Translations under genes and position numbers: made by a program
Notes under the pieces: model-generated
What the model was told of the DNA's origin: nothing
What the model saw: the letters and a program-made list of their open reading frames with translations, nothing else
The model's database searches: none
Shown here: positions 7,536-16,300 of the stretch, piece by piece
Layout: every line of letters starts with the position of its first letter
How positions within the stretch are numbered: position 1 is the first letter of the stretch
Source: Chitinophagaceae bacterium
GTDB lineage: Bacteria > Bacteroidota > Bacteroidia > Cytophagales > Cytophagaceae
Direction: 5' to 3'
NCBI GenBank assembly: GCA_028288365.1
Contig: JAQBNU010000099.1
Location: 1 to 55,554, forward strand
Length of the DNA stretch: 55,554 nucleotides

Positions 7536-8846
7536 TTAAGCTTTCCATTTGGCCGCCAGTTCATGCGCACGATGGATGCAATCCGTAATGCTGATACCGT
7601 GAGGCCAATTAGAACAAATATAAACATTCATTTTTTCTAATGCTTCACTGTGCTTTAAAATAGTTGTCATTTTATCCGTGTACTGTGGGATACCTTTTTT
7701 CCAAAGTTCAGTTCGTGTATAAACAGGTTCTCCTGTGATCTGGTACAAACGTTTGATCTCTTCCTGTATTGCTGTTTGTGCCTGTTCATCGCTCATGGTT
7801 TTGAGTGCCGGTGTACGTTTCTCCGTGACCATGCAGGTCAGCAACACTTCGTCTTCGGGTGTGCGATCGTTAAAGGTAGCGGAGCTCCAGATGACGCCTG
7901 CGGTGAATAAAGGTTCTACAGAAGGATGCAAGGCTCCAAAGCCTTCCGCTTCAAAACCCAGTTGATCTTTTTTAAACACCAGGTGCATGTTTCGCACCAT
8001 AGGATATTCGATGGCTGCAAAACGTGTACTCCATTCTTCAGAGAATGAACGCACAATCTTTGCGGCTTCGTAAGCAGGCAAAGCTAATACGATCTGATCG
8101 CAACAGAGTTCTTCTATACCTTGTGTAGTTTTCAAGCGCAAGTTCCAGGCATCACCATGAGGTTGCATGCTTTCTACCTCGCAACTGTAACGTTTCTCTT
8201 TTACCCGATCACTCAATGCCTGAATGAGCATGCCTAATCCGTGAGAGAAGGTGAGTGACACCCTGCGCTTGGGCGGATTTTTGATGAAGCCTTTTAAGAT
8301 GGAACCGTAAGCTGTAATGTTTTTTCCTAATACAGGAAAACAAAGTTCAGCGAGTAATTCTTTAGGATTCCCTGCATACACGCCAGATACGAAAGGATCG
8401 AGTGCATAGTCAGCGACTTCTTTTCCGAAGCGTTCACTGATCAGTTCGTACAAGGTACTTTCTTTGCGATAAGGCTGAGTATTGAAATATTCTTTGAAGA
8501 GGACAATGCGCTGTGTAAAAGAAAAAAAGGAACTGAACAACAAACTCAACGGACCGGAAGGCATCGTGCGGTACTTACCGTTTTTATAGACGTATCTTTT
8601 TTTACTGATGTCATTGGCGATCACGAGTTGATCGGTCAATCCCAATTCATCGATGAAGCGAAGGACAAGCTCATCTGCCAAAATGGAATTCGGACCTTTC
8701 TCCAATACACGGTCTTCTGAGTAGAGTGATTGCATGTAACCACCAGGCAGCGCGCTGGATTCCAGAAGGATATAAGGTGTACCTTGCTGTTGCAAACGGT
8801 AAGCCAGGGTGAGTCCCGAAATACCCGCACCGATGATTGCGATCAT
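7536..8846 (-). CDS. hemG: Protoporphyrinogen oxidase, FAD-dependent (HemY type)
   Basis: The 436-residue flavoprotein oxidises protoporphyrinogen to protoporphyrin, the penultimate heme step. The N-terminus has the dinucleotide-binding signature IIGAGISGLTLAYRL (residues 3-17), then LESSALPGGYMQS and LEKGPNSI. The family-typical segment ALDPFVSGVYAGNPKELLAE lies in the middle, and the C-terminus has the FAD contact NWPHGISITDCI. Only one ATG at the expected distance exists (8846). It is the first gene of a minus-strand pair with dpm1. Its promoter region (8847-8960) adjoins a dispersed repeat. The name hemY is also used for this oxygen-dependent or related form. Confidence 0.94.
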   Translation of the reverse strand: MIAIIGAGISGLTLAYRLQQQGTPYILLESSALPGGYMQSLYSEDRVLEKGPNSILADELVLRFIDELGLTDQLVIANDISKKRYVYKNGKYRTMPSGPLSLLFSSFFSFTQRIVLFKEYFNTQPYRKESTLYELISERFGKEVADYALDPFVSGVYAGNPKELLAELCFPVLGKNITAYGSILKGFIKNPPKRRVSLTFSHGLGMLIQALSDRVKEKRYSCEVESMQPHGDAWNLRLKTTQGIEELCCDQIVLALPAYEAAKIVRSFSEEWSTRFAAIEYPMVRNMHLVFKKDQLGFEAEGFGALHPSVEPLFTAGVIWSSATFNDRTPEDEVLLTCMVTEKRTPALKTMSDEQAQTAIQEEIKRLYQITGEPVYTRTELWKKGIPQYTDKMTTILKHSEALEKMNVYICSNWPHGISITDCIHRAHELAAKWKA

Positions 8847-8960
8847 TAGATTAAGTTTTGATCAATATTAGTTAATTTTGAGAAGATGTGTGTAGTGGCA
8901 GAGAAGGATAATTCTTTTAGAGGAATTTAAAGGGTGATGAGTAAATGAGACAAAGGTGTT

Positions 8961-9040
8961 TGGGGCGTTCCCTGCGGGCCGGGCTTTTCGGCACTCTCCC
9001 GCAAGAGAGCGGGATCAAACAATGCCTCAATCCCTAACGC
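8961..9040 (-). repeat. Dispersed modular repeat, copy 1
   Basis: Read on the minus strand, it begins with GCGTTAGGGATTG, passes through a hairpin (TCCCGC with GCGGGA around an AAGAGA loop on the plus strand) and ends with AGCCCGGCCC and a GGGAACGCCC-type end. The same two ends recur at 31276-31553 (two copies) and 39528-39650, while the core differs. It lies between hemG and the HAD gene, just upstream of the latter's start. Confidence 0.8.
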
Positions 9041-9062
9041 GAGCGAACTTAATAAATTAGAA

Positions 9063-9590
9063 ATGAATATGAAGAAATGTGTCTTTCTGGATAGAGATGG
9101 TGTGATCAATATCGACGATGTCAACTATACTTATAAAGTCGAGCAATTTGTTTTGGTTGCCGGAGTGAAAGAAGCTTTGCAGCTTTTACACGATAAAGGT
9201 TATTTGTTGGTACTGATCACCAACCAATCTGGTATTGCCAAAGGAATATATACTCACGAAGATGTCACGAAGTGTCATGACTACATGCATGAATTGACGG
9301 GCAGTTTGATCGATGATATTTATTACAGTCCTTATCATCAAACAACGACCAATTCGTTGGGACGCAAGCCCGGTTCATTACTGTTTGAAAAAGCAATAGC
9401 CAAACACGACATTGATATTTCTCAGTCTTATATGGTAGGAGATCGGGGAAGGGATTTGGTTCCTGCGAGAAAGTTAGGTTTGAAAACCGTGCACATTCAC
9501 GAAGAAGGTCATCCGGTAGAACAGGCAGATTATATAGCGAAAGATTTGTTGGATGCAGCCAGATGGATTGTGAGAGAAAGCAGTAAGTAA
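9063..9590 (+). CDS. HAD-IIIA phosphatase, GmhB/HisB-N-like
   Basis: The 175-residue HAD enzyme carries FLDRDGVIN (nucleophile and acid Asp), LITNQSGIAKG (motif II), GRKPG (Lys of motif III) and MVGDRGRDLVPARKLG (motif IV). This is the pattern of D-glycero-D-manno-heptose-1,7-bisphosphate phosphatase and histidinol-phosphatase. The zinc-binding Cys cluster usual between motifs II and III is replaced by YYSPYHQTTTNSLG with no Cys, so this is a zinc-free variant and its substrate is uncertain. ATG at 9063 or 9069 are both possible; the second gives the usual MKKCVFLDRDG. No other heptose genes are nearby. Confidence 0.85.
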   Translation: MNMKKCVFLDRDGVINIDDVNYTYKVEQFVLVAGVKEALQLLHDKGYLLVLITNQSGIAKGIYTHEDVTKCHDYMHELTGSLIDDIYYSPYHQTTTNSLGRKPGSLLFEKAIAKHDIDISQSYMVGDRGRDLVPARKLGLKTVHIHEEGHPVEQADYIAKDLLDAARWIVRESSK

Positions 9591-9598
9591 GATGAAGA

Positions 9599-9687
9599 GG
9601 TACGAGGTACGATCAAATCAAAAGGCGAGTTAAGAATGTAATTCTTAACTCGCCTTTTTTCGTATCTCCTAGCTCGTACCTCGTCCC
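9599..9687. terminator. Bidirectional terminator flanked by GGTACGA-type heptamer arms
   Basis: The inner hairpin has an 18-bp perfect stem (9620-9637 with 9641-9658), loop GTA, A-run on the left and T-run on the right, so it can stop the convergent HAD and speA transcripts. Outer arms are heptamers: two GGTACGA units at 9599-9612 and four TCGTACC-like units at 9660-9687. Compare 45349-45451 and 47653-47725. Confidence 0.88.
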
Positions 9688-9688
9688 T

Positions 9689-11077
9689 CTAAATATAGCC
9701 TAGTATCTTCAACATACTCTCCTTATTCTGTTCTTCAGCAAAGAGTTTGTATTCGAGTTTTCCTTCGGCGTCTCTGTTGATGAGAATATGTTTCGGTGCA
9801 GGCACCAGACAATGTTGTATACCGCCGTATCCGCCTAGTGATTCCTGGTAGGCACCCGTATGAAAGAAGCCGATGTATTGTTTTTCTTTGGGAGTAACCT
9901 TCGGCATGAATACCATGTTCACGTGTGCCTCAGAGTTGTAGTAATCCATGCTGTCGCAAGTGATGCCACCCAGTTTGACTTTGTCGTAGGGTTTGTCCCA
10001 ATTGTTGATGGGCAACAATAAATATTTTTGATTCAATCCCCATACATCAGGTAAGGTCGTGATGAACGAACTGTCGATCATGTACCATTCTTCTTTGTCG
10101 TTCTGCAATTTAGAACCCAACACAGAATAGATCGCCGCACCGCTTTCACCGACTGTAAAACTTCCAAACTCAGTAAAGATATTAGGAGTAGGAACGCCTT
10201 TCTCTTCACAGATGCGTTTGATGGTTTCTACAATCTGATTGGTCATGTAGGCATAATCGTAATCAAAATGCACTGAGGTCTTGATCGGCCACCCTCCGCC
10301 GATGTCGATGGAATCCAGGTCAGGATTGATGGCTCTGAGTTCGCAGTATTTATAGAGGAATCGTCTCAATTCACTCCAGTAGTAGGTCGTGTCTTTGATG
10401 CCGGTGTTGATGAACAGGTGCATCATTTTCAACTTGAACTTAGGATTGTTGGCAATGCGTGTCTTGTAAAAATCGATCACATCGTTATAACGAACACCGA
10501 GTCTTGAAGTATAAAATTCAAACTTCGGTTCTTCATCCGTCGCCATGCGGATGCCGATGTTACAGTTGCCTTTCACACCTTTTTCATAAGCATCGAGTTC
10601 TTCCAAATGATCCAGTACCGGAATGCAATTGAAACCGTCGTTGATCAGGTCGCTGATGTTGTCGGTATAAGTATCTTTTTTATAACCGTTGCAAATGACA
10701 AACGTGTCTTTGCTGATCTTTCCTTTCTCATGCAGGATGCGCACGATCGGAATATCATAAGCCGACGAAGTTTCAATGTGTATGTCATTCTTCAACGCTT
10801 CTTCCAATACAAAACTGAAGTGCGAGGACTTTGTACAATAGCAATAGGTGTACGAGCCTTGGTAATTGTGTTTTTGTATGGCTTCGTTGAACAGCTTTTT
10901 TGCTTTTTGAATCTGTGAACTGATCTTTGGCAAATACGTCAACTTGAGTGGAGTGCCATATTTCTCAATGACTTCCATGAGCGGTACGCCATTGAATGAC
11001 AATTGATTGTTTTCGAGTTGAAATTCTTCCGTAGGGAAGTAAAAGGTTTGATCAATAAGGTCAACGTACCTGTCCAT
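9689..11077 (-). CDS. speA: Arginine decarboxylase (PLP-dependent, alanine-racemase fold)
   Basis: With ATG at 11077 the enzyme has 462 residues and begins MDRYVDLIDQTFYFP, as in other Bacteroidota. The frame extends to 11203, but the extra 42 residues look like leader. It converts arginine to agmatine, the first step of the agmatine route to polyamines. Features are the PLP lysine in CYCTKSSHF (Lys83), a glycine-rich phosphate loop SIDIGGGWP, and the C-terminal active-site segment GGITCDSMDYY. It also has the GFFHTGAYQESLGGYGG ending of the group. It is shorter than E. coli SpeA. The gene is divergent from argS, with about 145 bases between the chosen starts. Confidence 0.92.
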   Translation of the reverse strand: MDRYVDLIDQTFYFPTEEFQLENNQLSFNGVPLMEVIEKYGTPLKLTYLPKISSQIQKAKKLFNEAIQKHNYQGSYTYCYCTKSSHFSFVLEEALKNDIHIETSSAYDIPIVRILHEKGKISKDTFVICNGYKKDTYTDNISDLINDGFNCIPVLDHLEELDAYEKGVKGNCNIGIRMATDEEPKFEFYTSRLGVRYNDVIDFYKTRIANNPKFKLKMMHLFINTGIKDTTYYWSELRRFLYKYCELRAINPDLDSIDIGGGWPIKTSVHFDYDYAYMTNQIVETIKRICEEKGVPTPNIFTEFGSFTVGESGAAIYSVLGSKLQNDKEEWYMIDSSFITTLPDVWGLNQKYLLLPINNWDKPYDKVKLGGITCDSMDYYNSEAHVNMVFMPKVTPKEKQYIGFFHTGAYQESLGGYGGIQHCLVPAPKHILINRDAEGKLEYKLFAEEQNKESMLKILGYI

Positions 11078-11223
11078 TCGTATCTGATAAATTTGTCGCA
11101 ATAATGCATTAAAATGAATATTTCTGCAAGTGTACTCCGCTATATCTTTCAGGTGGTGGATATTCAACGATTTTTTAGCATTTTTGTGCCCGTCTTGACA
11201 CAAAGAGAGATTACCAAATTGTT

Positions 11224-13008
11224 ATGGAAAAGAAAATAGCAGACGCTATACAATCATACTTCACCACTCAATACCAACTCACGGTTCCGGAAGCTCAGCT
11301 GGCTTTGCAGGAAACAAAAAAAGAATTTGAAGGAGACGTGACTTTTGTACTGTTCCCTTTTCTCAAACCCACCGTTAAGAAGCCCGAAGACTTGGGCAAT
11401 GAATTGGGTAATTATTTGAAAGCGAATGTTCCCGGTGTAGCATCTTTCAATATTGTCAAAGGATTTTTAAACATTGTATTTGCAGGCAATTACTGGAACC
11501 AGTTGTTGACGGACTATTACACCAATGGCATTCCTAAACCGGTACAAGGCAAAGGTAAAAAAGTGATGGTGGAATATTCTTCGCCCAACACCAACAAACC
11601 CTTACACCTTGGACACCTAAGAAATAACTTCCTGGGTTATTCCATTTCAGAAATATTAAAAGCCTGTGGATACGATGTAGTGAAAGCCAATTTGGTCAAC
11701 GACCGAGGCATTCACATCTGCAAATCCATGATTGCTTATCAACAGAAAGGCAACGGTGAAACCCCACAGAGCGCAGGTCTGAAAGGCGATCACTTAGTAG
11801 GGAAGTATTATGTGCTGTTTGATGCCGCTTACCGCAAAGAGATCAAGGTCTTGATGGAACAAGGCAAGACCGAAGACGAAGCCAAGAAAAAAGCTCCCAT
11901 CATGCAAGCCGCACAGGACATGTTGTTACGCTGGGAATTGGGTGATCCGGAAACGATCAAGCTATGGAAGACCATGAATGGCTGGGTGTATGAAGGTTTC
12001 AACGAAACGTACAAAACCATCGGTGTCGATTTTGACAAAATGTATTATGAGTCTGATACTTACCTCTTAGGTAAGACAACGGTAGAAGAAGGTTTGGCGG
12101 CAGGTGTGTTCTTCAAAAAAGAAGATGGCTCTGTCTGGATCGATCTCACCGCAGAAGGTCTGGATCAGAAACTGGTCTTGCGTGGTGATGGTACCTCTGT
12201 CTACATCACACAAGACATGGGTACAGCCGACTTGAAGTATAAAGAGTTTCACATGGATCGCTCGATCTATGTGGTGGGTAACGAACAAGATTACCACTTT
12301 GTGGTACTTAAACATATTCTGAAAAAACTGGGTCGCCCGTATGCCGACGGGATTTACCATTTGTCTTACGGCATGGTAGATCTTCCTTCCGGTAGAATGA
12401 AATCACGCGAAGGTACAGTCGTAGATGCCGATGACCTGGTGAAAGAAATGATCGATACGGCCGAAGCCAGAACACGCGAGTTAGGGAAGATCGAAGATTT
12501 CTCAGGGGAAGAAGCAAAGACTTTGTACCGTCAATTGGGTTTAGGTGCCATCAAATATTTCTTACTGAAAGTTGATCCAAAAAAATCCATGTTGTTCAAT
12601 CCCGAAGAGTCCGTAGAATTTCAGGGCAACACCGGACCGTTCATCCAATACACGCATGCCCGTATCTCTGCGATTCTGCGCAAGGCTACACAGTTGAACG
12701 CATTGCCTTCAGTAGCAGATCTGAAAGCGGACTATACCTTACAGGAAAGTGAACGCAACGTATTGGCTTTGCTAAAAGATTTCCCCGTCAAAACAGAAGA
12801 AGCCGCAGAGACTTATTCTCCGGCGTTGATTGCTAACTATGTCTATTCTTTAGCCAAGGAGTTCAACCGCATGTACAATGAGTTACCGATCATTGGCAAT
12901 AACACGGCAACCGAACAAGCTTACCGTCTGATACTTTGTATATTGGTGAAACGAACAATCCGGGAGGCGATGTTGTTCGTAGGTATAGAAGTACCAGAAA
13001 AAATGTAA
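11224..13008 (+). CDS. argS: Arginyl-tRNA synthetase
   Basis: This 594-residue class I synthetase charges tRNA-Arg. The HIGH motif appears as HLGH (128-131) in NTNKPLHLGHLRN, and the KMSKS-like lysine lies in GRMKSREG (Met392-Lys393). The N-terminal Add-1 domain (about 1-100) and the C-terminal DALR-type anticodon-binding helices (about 475-594, NEL...REAMLFVGIEVPEKM) are complete. The start ATG at 11224 gives the usual length. It is the first gene of a tight run: the glutathione peroxidase starts one base after its stop. The divergent arginine decarboxylase makes this an arginine-related locus. Confidence 0.98.
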   Translation: MEKKIADAIQSYFTTQYQLTVPEAQLALQETKKEFEGDVTFVLFPFLKPTVKKPEDLGNELGNYLKANVPGVASFNIVKGFLNIVFAGNYWNQLLTDYYTNGIPKPVQGKGKKVMVEYSSPNTNKPLHLGHLRNNFLGYSISEILKACGYDVVKANLVNDRGIHICKSMIAYQQKGNGETPQSAGLKGDHLVGKYYVLFDAAYRKEIKVLMEQGKTEDEAKKKAPIMQAAQDMLLRWELGDPETIKLWKTMNGWVYEGFNETYKTIGVDFDKMYYESDTYLLGKTTVEEGLAAGVFFKKEDGSVWIDLTAEGLDQKLVLRGDGTSVYITQDMGTADLKYKEFHMDRSIYVVGNEQDYHFVVLKHILKKLGRPYADGIYHLSYGMVDLPSGRMKSREGTVVDADDLVKEMIDTAEARTRELGKIEDFSGEEAKTLYRQLGLGAIKYFLLKVDPKKSMLFNPEESVEFQGNTGPFIQYTHARISAILRKATQLNALPSVADLKADYTLQESERNVLALLKDFPVKTEEAAETYSPALIANYVYSLAKEFNRMYNELPIIGNNTATEQAYRLILCILVKRTIREAMLFVGIEVPEKM

Positions 13009-13009
13009 A

Positions 13010-13612
13010 ATGAAACACCAACCACTCTTCAATATGACTATTATGGGCCTAGGCTATTCCTTCCTTATGTTTCTTTCTTCCTGTTTCGGAAGCATCAAAA
13101 GCAATCCTTCATCCAGCGGTGGCGGAGAAAAAGTGACCGCCAAAGAAGATTTCTACGCGATCAAAGTCAAGACGTTGGACGGCAAAGATTTTGACCTTCA
13201 TCAACTGAAAGGCAAGAAGATTTTGATCATCAATACGGCTTCTGAATGCGGGTTCACTCCTCAATATGAGGATCTTGAAGCACTTAATTTAAAGTATGGA
13301 AATAAGGTCGTCTTGTTAGGTTTTCCCTGCAATGATTTCGGGGGACAAGAGCCAGGTTCACCGGAGAAGATCCAGAATTTCTGCAGCACGAAGTTTCATA
13401 CGACATTTCAGTTGATGGAAAAAGTAGAGGTGAAAGGAGCTAATATCCATCCCCTTTATAAGTGGTTGACAGATCCGGCCAAAAACGGTTGGAACGACAA
13501 AGCACCGAGCTGGAATTTTTGCAAATACCTGATCGATGAAAATGGTCAGTTGTTGAAATTCTATCCTTCTGCTGTAAAACCTTTGTCGGCTGATATAGTA
13601 GACGCACTGTAA
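13010..13612 (+). CDS. Glutathione-peroxidase-family thiol peroxidase, predicted lipoprotein
   Basis: The 200 residues carry an N-terminal hydrophobic stretch and a lipobox LSSC (lipid Cys25), so the enzyme is probably anchored in the envelope. The catalytic tetrad of the family is present: Cys80 in NTASECGFTPQY, Gln113 in FPCNDFGGQEPG, and Trp168-Asn169 in SWNFCKYL. Cys125 in NFCSTKFHTTF is at the place of the resolving Cys of thioredoxin-dependent members, so thioredoxin-like reductants are more likely than glutathione. The Cys171 in WNFCK is unusual. The start ATG at 13010 lies one base after argS; Met9 is an alternative start. It reduces H2O2 or lipid peroxides. Confidence 0.9.
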   Translation: MKHQPLFNMTIMGLGYSFLMFLSSCFGSIKSNPSSSGGGEKVTAKEDFYAIKVKTLDGKDFDLHQLKGKKILIINTASECGFTPQYEDLEALNLKYGNKVVLLGFPCNDFGGQEPGSPEKIQNFCSTKFHTTFQLMEKVEVKGANIHPLYKWLTDPAKNGWNDKAPSWNFCKYLIDENGQLLKFYPSAVKPLSADIVDAL

Positions 13613-13615
13613 GTC

Positions 13616-14287
13616 ATGAGCCGTACCATTATCATATCGGATATACACGGCTGCTTTAACACCTTACAAGAATTACTACATACCATTTCATATACTGCCC
13701 AAGACCATCTGGTGGTCTTGGGTGACTTAACAGACAGAGGTCCACGCTCCAAAGAAGTGTTGGACCTTTTTTTATCTATACAACAAAAGGGATATCCGTT
13801 GACCTTGTTGAGGGGCAATCACGAAGTTATGCTGATGGATGCCTTGCGAGATCGGGAGCTGGAACCTCGATGGATCAGGGCAGGAGGAGATACTACATTG
13901 AAGAGTTTGGGAATAAACACCGTTCGCGATATTCCTATACGATACATTCAAATGATTCATCACATGCTGGATTATTATGAAGACGAAGACGCGATTTATG
14001 TGCATGCCGCACTTAATTTTTCCATCGCTGATCCTTTCTCGGATATAGAGTTCATGCATTGGCAAAGAGAGATGATTGTTGATCCTGTCAAAACAGGAGG
14101 AAGACCGGTGATACATGGACATACTCCCTTGTTGTTGACAAGTATTGAAGAGTTGATTCGAAACAGAGAGAAGCGCCACGAAATCAATGTGGACAACGGC
14201 TGCGTCTTCAACAAAGAAGGAATGAATCAACTCCTGGCTTATTTTCCGAAGACGAATCATTTTGTTGTTCAAAAAAATAGTGATTAA
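13616..14287 (+). CDS. PPP-family metallophosphatase (serine/threonine phosphatase-like)
   Basis: The 223 residues show the full calcineurin-like metal set: SDIHG (Asp9, His11), GDLTDRG (Asp37, Arg41), GNHE (Asn68, His69), HAAL (residues about 130) and IHGHTP near residue 165, then NVDNGC. This order matches bacterial PrpA/lambda-type protein phosphatases and some Ap4A hydrolases; which one is not decided by sequence. It is cytoplasmic, with no signal peptide. It starts three bases after the peroxidase stop and 57 bases before the glycogen synthase. It is probably part of the argS transcript. Confidence 0.85.
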   Translation: MSRTIIISDIHGCFNTLQELLHTISYTAQDHLVVLGDLTDRGPRSKEVLDLFLSIQQKGYPLTLLRGNHEVMLMDALRDRELEPRWIRAGGDTTLKSLGINTVRDIPIRYIQMIHHMLDYYEDEDAIYVHAALNFSIADPFSDIEFMHWQREMIVDPVKTGGRPVIHGHTPLLLTSIEELIRNREKRHEINVDNGCVFNKEGMNQLLAYFPKTNHFVVQKNSD

Positions 14288-14344
14288 TTGTAACACGGGT
14301 ATCGATCAATCGTACACTCATTAGCATAAAAAACCAACTTTTAG

Positions 14345-16162
14345 ATGTCAGGAAATTACATTACATCCTCGCAGTTAGTCGAGGTAGCTTGGGAGGTATG
14401 TAACCAGGTAGGAGGTATTTACACCGTTATCCGTTCGAAAGTGCCCACCATGATGGAGATCTGGAAAGATAACTATTGTCTGGTCGGACCTTATTTTCCT
14501 AACAAAGCGTCTGCTGAATTTGAACCTCTTGACACGTATGACGATCCAATCGGTAAGGCCGTCATCGCCATGAGAGAAAAAGGAATGGAAGTACACTACG
14601 GACATTGGCTGGTATCCGGCCGACCGAAAGTAGTACTCATCAATCCGTACAGTGTGTTCAATCGCTTAGGCGAAATCAAATACGGTTTATGGGAACACCA
14701 TGGCATTGCGACACCTGATCATGACGACTTGTTGAATCAGGTGATTGCCTTTGGATTTACAGTGAAAGAATTTTTCAGAGAGCTGAGCATCACACTGGGT
14801 TCCGAAAAACAAATACTGGCTCACTTCCACGAGTGGATGGTGGGCACAGCGATTCCTGAGATTCGCTACGAAAAATTACCGATCGCTACGATTTTCACCA
14901 CGCACGCTACCATGCTGGGCCGTTATCTCGCGATGAATGACGGTGATTTCTACGATCACTTGCCATACTTCGACTGGATGGCGGAAGCGCGTAACTTCAA
15001 TATTGAACCGGCTGTATACATCGAGCGTGCCGCTACACACGGTGCCAATATATTCACCACAGTGAGTGAGGTGACTGCTAAAGAATGTACTTATCTTTTG
15101 GGAAGAACACCAGACCTGATCCTGCCTAATGGTTTGAATATTGAACGCTTCACGGCTTTGCACGAGTTTCAGAATTTGCACAAAGAATACAAAGACAAGA
15201 TCAACCAATTCATCATCGGTCATTTCTTCCAGAGTTATAAATTTGATTTAGATAAAACACTTTACTTTTTCACTTCCGGTCGTTACGAATACCGCAACAA
15301 AGGATTTGACATGACCTTGGAAGCATTGGCCAGACTGAACTGGAAAATGCGTGAAGCCAATATAGACATGACGGTCGTGATGTTCTTCGTCACCAAGCAA
15401 CCTTTCCATACGATCAATCCATTGGTACTTCAATCACGCGCGGTGATGGAAGAGATCAGACGTACCTGCGATTCTATCGTGGATCAGGTGCACGAACGAT
15501 TGTTTGAAGCCGCTTCTGCTTCCAACGATTTGAAATTGCCTGACCTGAGCAACTTCGTAGACGATTATTGGAAATTAAGATTGCGTAGAAATTTACTGTC
15601 GTGGAAATCGGCGGAACTACCAATTGTTGTCACACATAACTTAGTCTACGATGCACAAGATGAAATCCTTGGATTCCTTCGCACCGCCAACATGGTAAAC
15701 AATGCAGAAGACAAAGTGAAAGTGGTGTATCACCCGGACTTTATCAGTTCTTCCAATCCACTGTTTGGTATGGAATACCATCAGTTTGTAAGAGGCTGTC
15801 ACCTGGGCGTGTTCCCGAGTTTCTACGAACCGTGGGGTTATACACCGCTGGAATCCATTGCTTCCGGTGTACCAACGGTAACGAGTGACTTGTCTGGTTT
15901 TGGTGATTATGTATTGAATAACATTCCACAAAACGAAGAAAAAGGAATCTACGTCGTGAACCGCAGAACGCAAGGTTATTACGATGCGGCTGAACAATTG
16001 GCCAACCAGCTGTTTGCTTTTGTGCATCAAACCCGCAGAGAACGTATTGCGCAACGCAACCGTGCAGAGAATGCTTCTGAACATTTTGACTGGCAGAACT
16101 TAGGGATCTATTACGATAAAGCCTATAGACTGGCATATCAGTATGCGGTGGAGAATAAGTGA
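14345..16162 (+). CDS. Glycogen synthase, eukaryote-like GT3 family
   Basis: The 605-residue enzyme matches the animal/fungal-type glycogen synthase (GT3) and not the usual bacterial GlgA (GT5). It begins with VEVAWEVCNQVGGIYTVIRSK, the sugar-nucleotide Lys/Gly region. It continues with HFHEWMVG and ERAATHGANIFTTVSEVTAKE, then LPNGLNIERF. It ends with the catalytic E-x7-E motif FPSFYEPWGYTPLES (about residues 495-510). It extends alpha-1,4-glucan from UDP- or ADP-glucose. GT3 enzymes are common in Bacteroidota. The arginine-rich regulatory helix of eukaryotes is not evident. The stop codon TGA is shared with the first TGATCAG unit of the downstream repeat. Confidence 0.93.
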   Translation: MSGNYITSSQLVEVAWEVCNQVGGIYTVIRSKVPTMMEIWKDNYCLVGPYFPNKASAEFEPLDTYDDPIGKAVIAMREKGMEVHYGHWLVSGRPKVVLINPYSVFNRLGEIKYGLWEHHGIATPDHDDLLNQVIAFGFTVKEFFRELSITLGSEKQILAHFHEWMVGTAIPEIRYEKLPIATIFTTHATMLGRYLAMNDGDFYDHLPYFDWMAEARNFNIEPAVYIERAATHGANIFTTVSEVTAKECTYLLGRTPDLILPNGLNIERFTALHEFQNLHKEYKDKINQFIIGHFFQSYKFDLDKTLYFFTSGRYEYRNKGFDMTLEALARLNWKMREANIDMTVVMFFVTKQPFHTINPLVLQSRAVMEEIRRTCDSIVDQVHERLFEAASASNDLKLPDLSNFVDDYWKLRLRRNLLSWKSAELPIVVTHNLVYDAQDEILGFLRTANMVNNAEDKVKVVYHPDFISSSNPLFGMEYHQFVRGCHLGVFPSFYEPWGYTPLESIASGVPTVTSDLSGFGDYVLNNIPQNEEKGIYVVNRRTQGYYDAAEQLANQLFAFVHQTRRERIAQRNRAENASEHFDWQNLGIYYDKAYRLAYQYAVENK

Positions 16163-16265
16163 TCAGCAATTATCAGAGCGGAGAAACAGAAAGAGAGCGA
16201 AAGACTTCGCTCTCTTTCTGTTTCTCCGCTCTTTTTTCTGGCCACTGACCACTGATCACTGACCA
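16160..16265 (+). terminator. 26-bp hairpin terminator with CTGnnnA heptamer arms
   Basis: A perfect 26-bp stem (16175-16200 with 16207-16232), 6-base loop and TTTTTT run end the glycogen synthase transcript. Two TnnnCAG units (16160-16166, 16170-16176) stand on the left and four inverted units (CTGGCCA to CTGACCA, 16238-16265) on the right. A second copy of the inner hairpin (GAAACAGAAAGAGAGCG arm) is at 33774-33819. Confidence 0.85.
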
Positions 16266-16300
16266 CTTTTTTATATCTTAGCATTCCTTAGTTACTCGCT

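Noticed and set aside
11078..11203. Longer N-terminus for arginine decarboxylase
   Set aside because: The added 42 residues are Cys/His-rich and unlike family members; ATG 11077 gives the usual MDRYVDLIDQTFYFP-type start.
14876..15223. Minus-strand ORFs inside the glycogen synthase gene (also 15641-16169)
   Set aside because: They are reverse-frame shadows of a well conserved enzyme and have low-complexity His/Phe/Val-rich composition.
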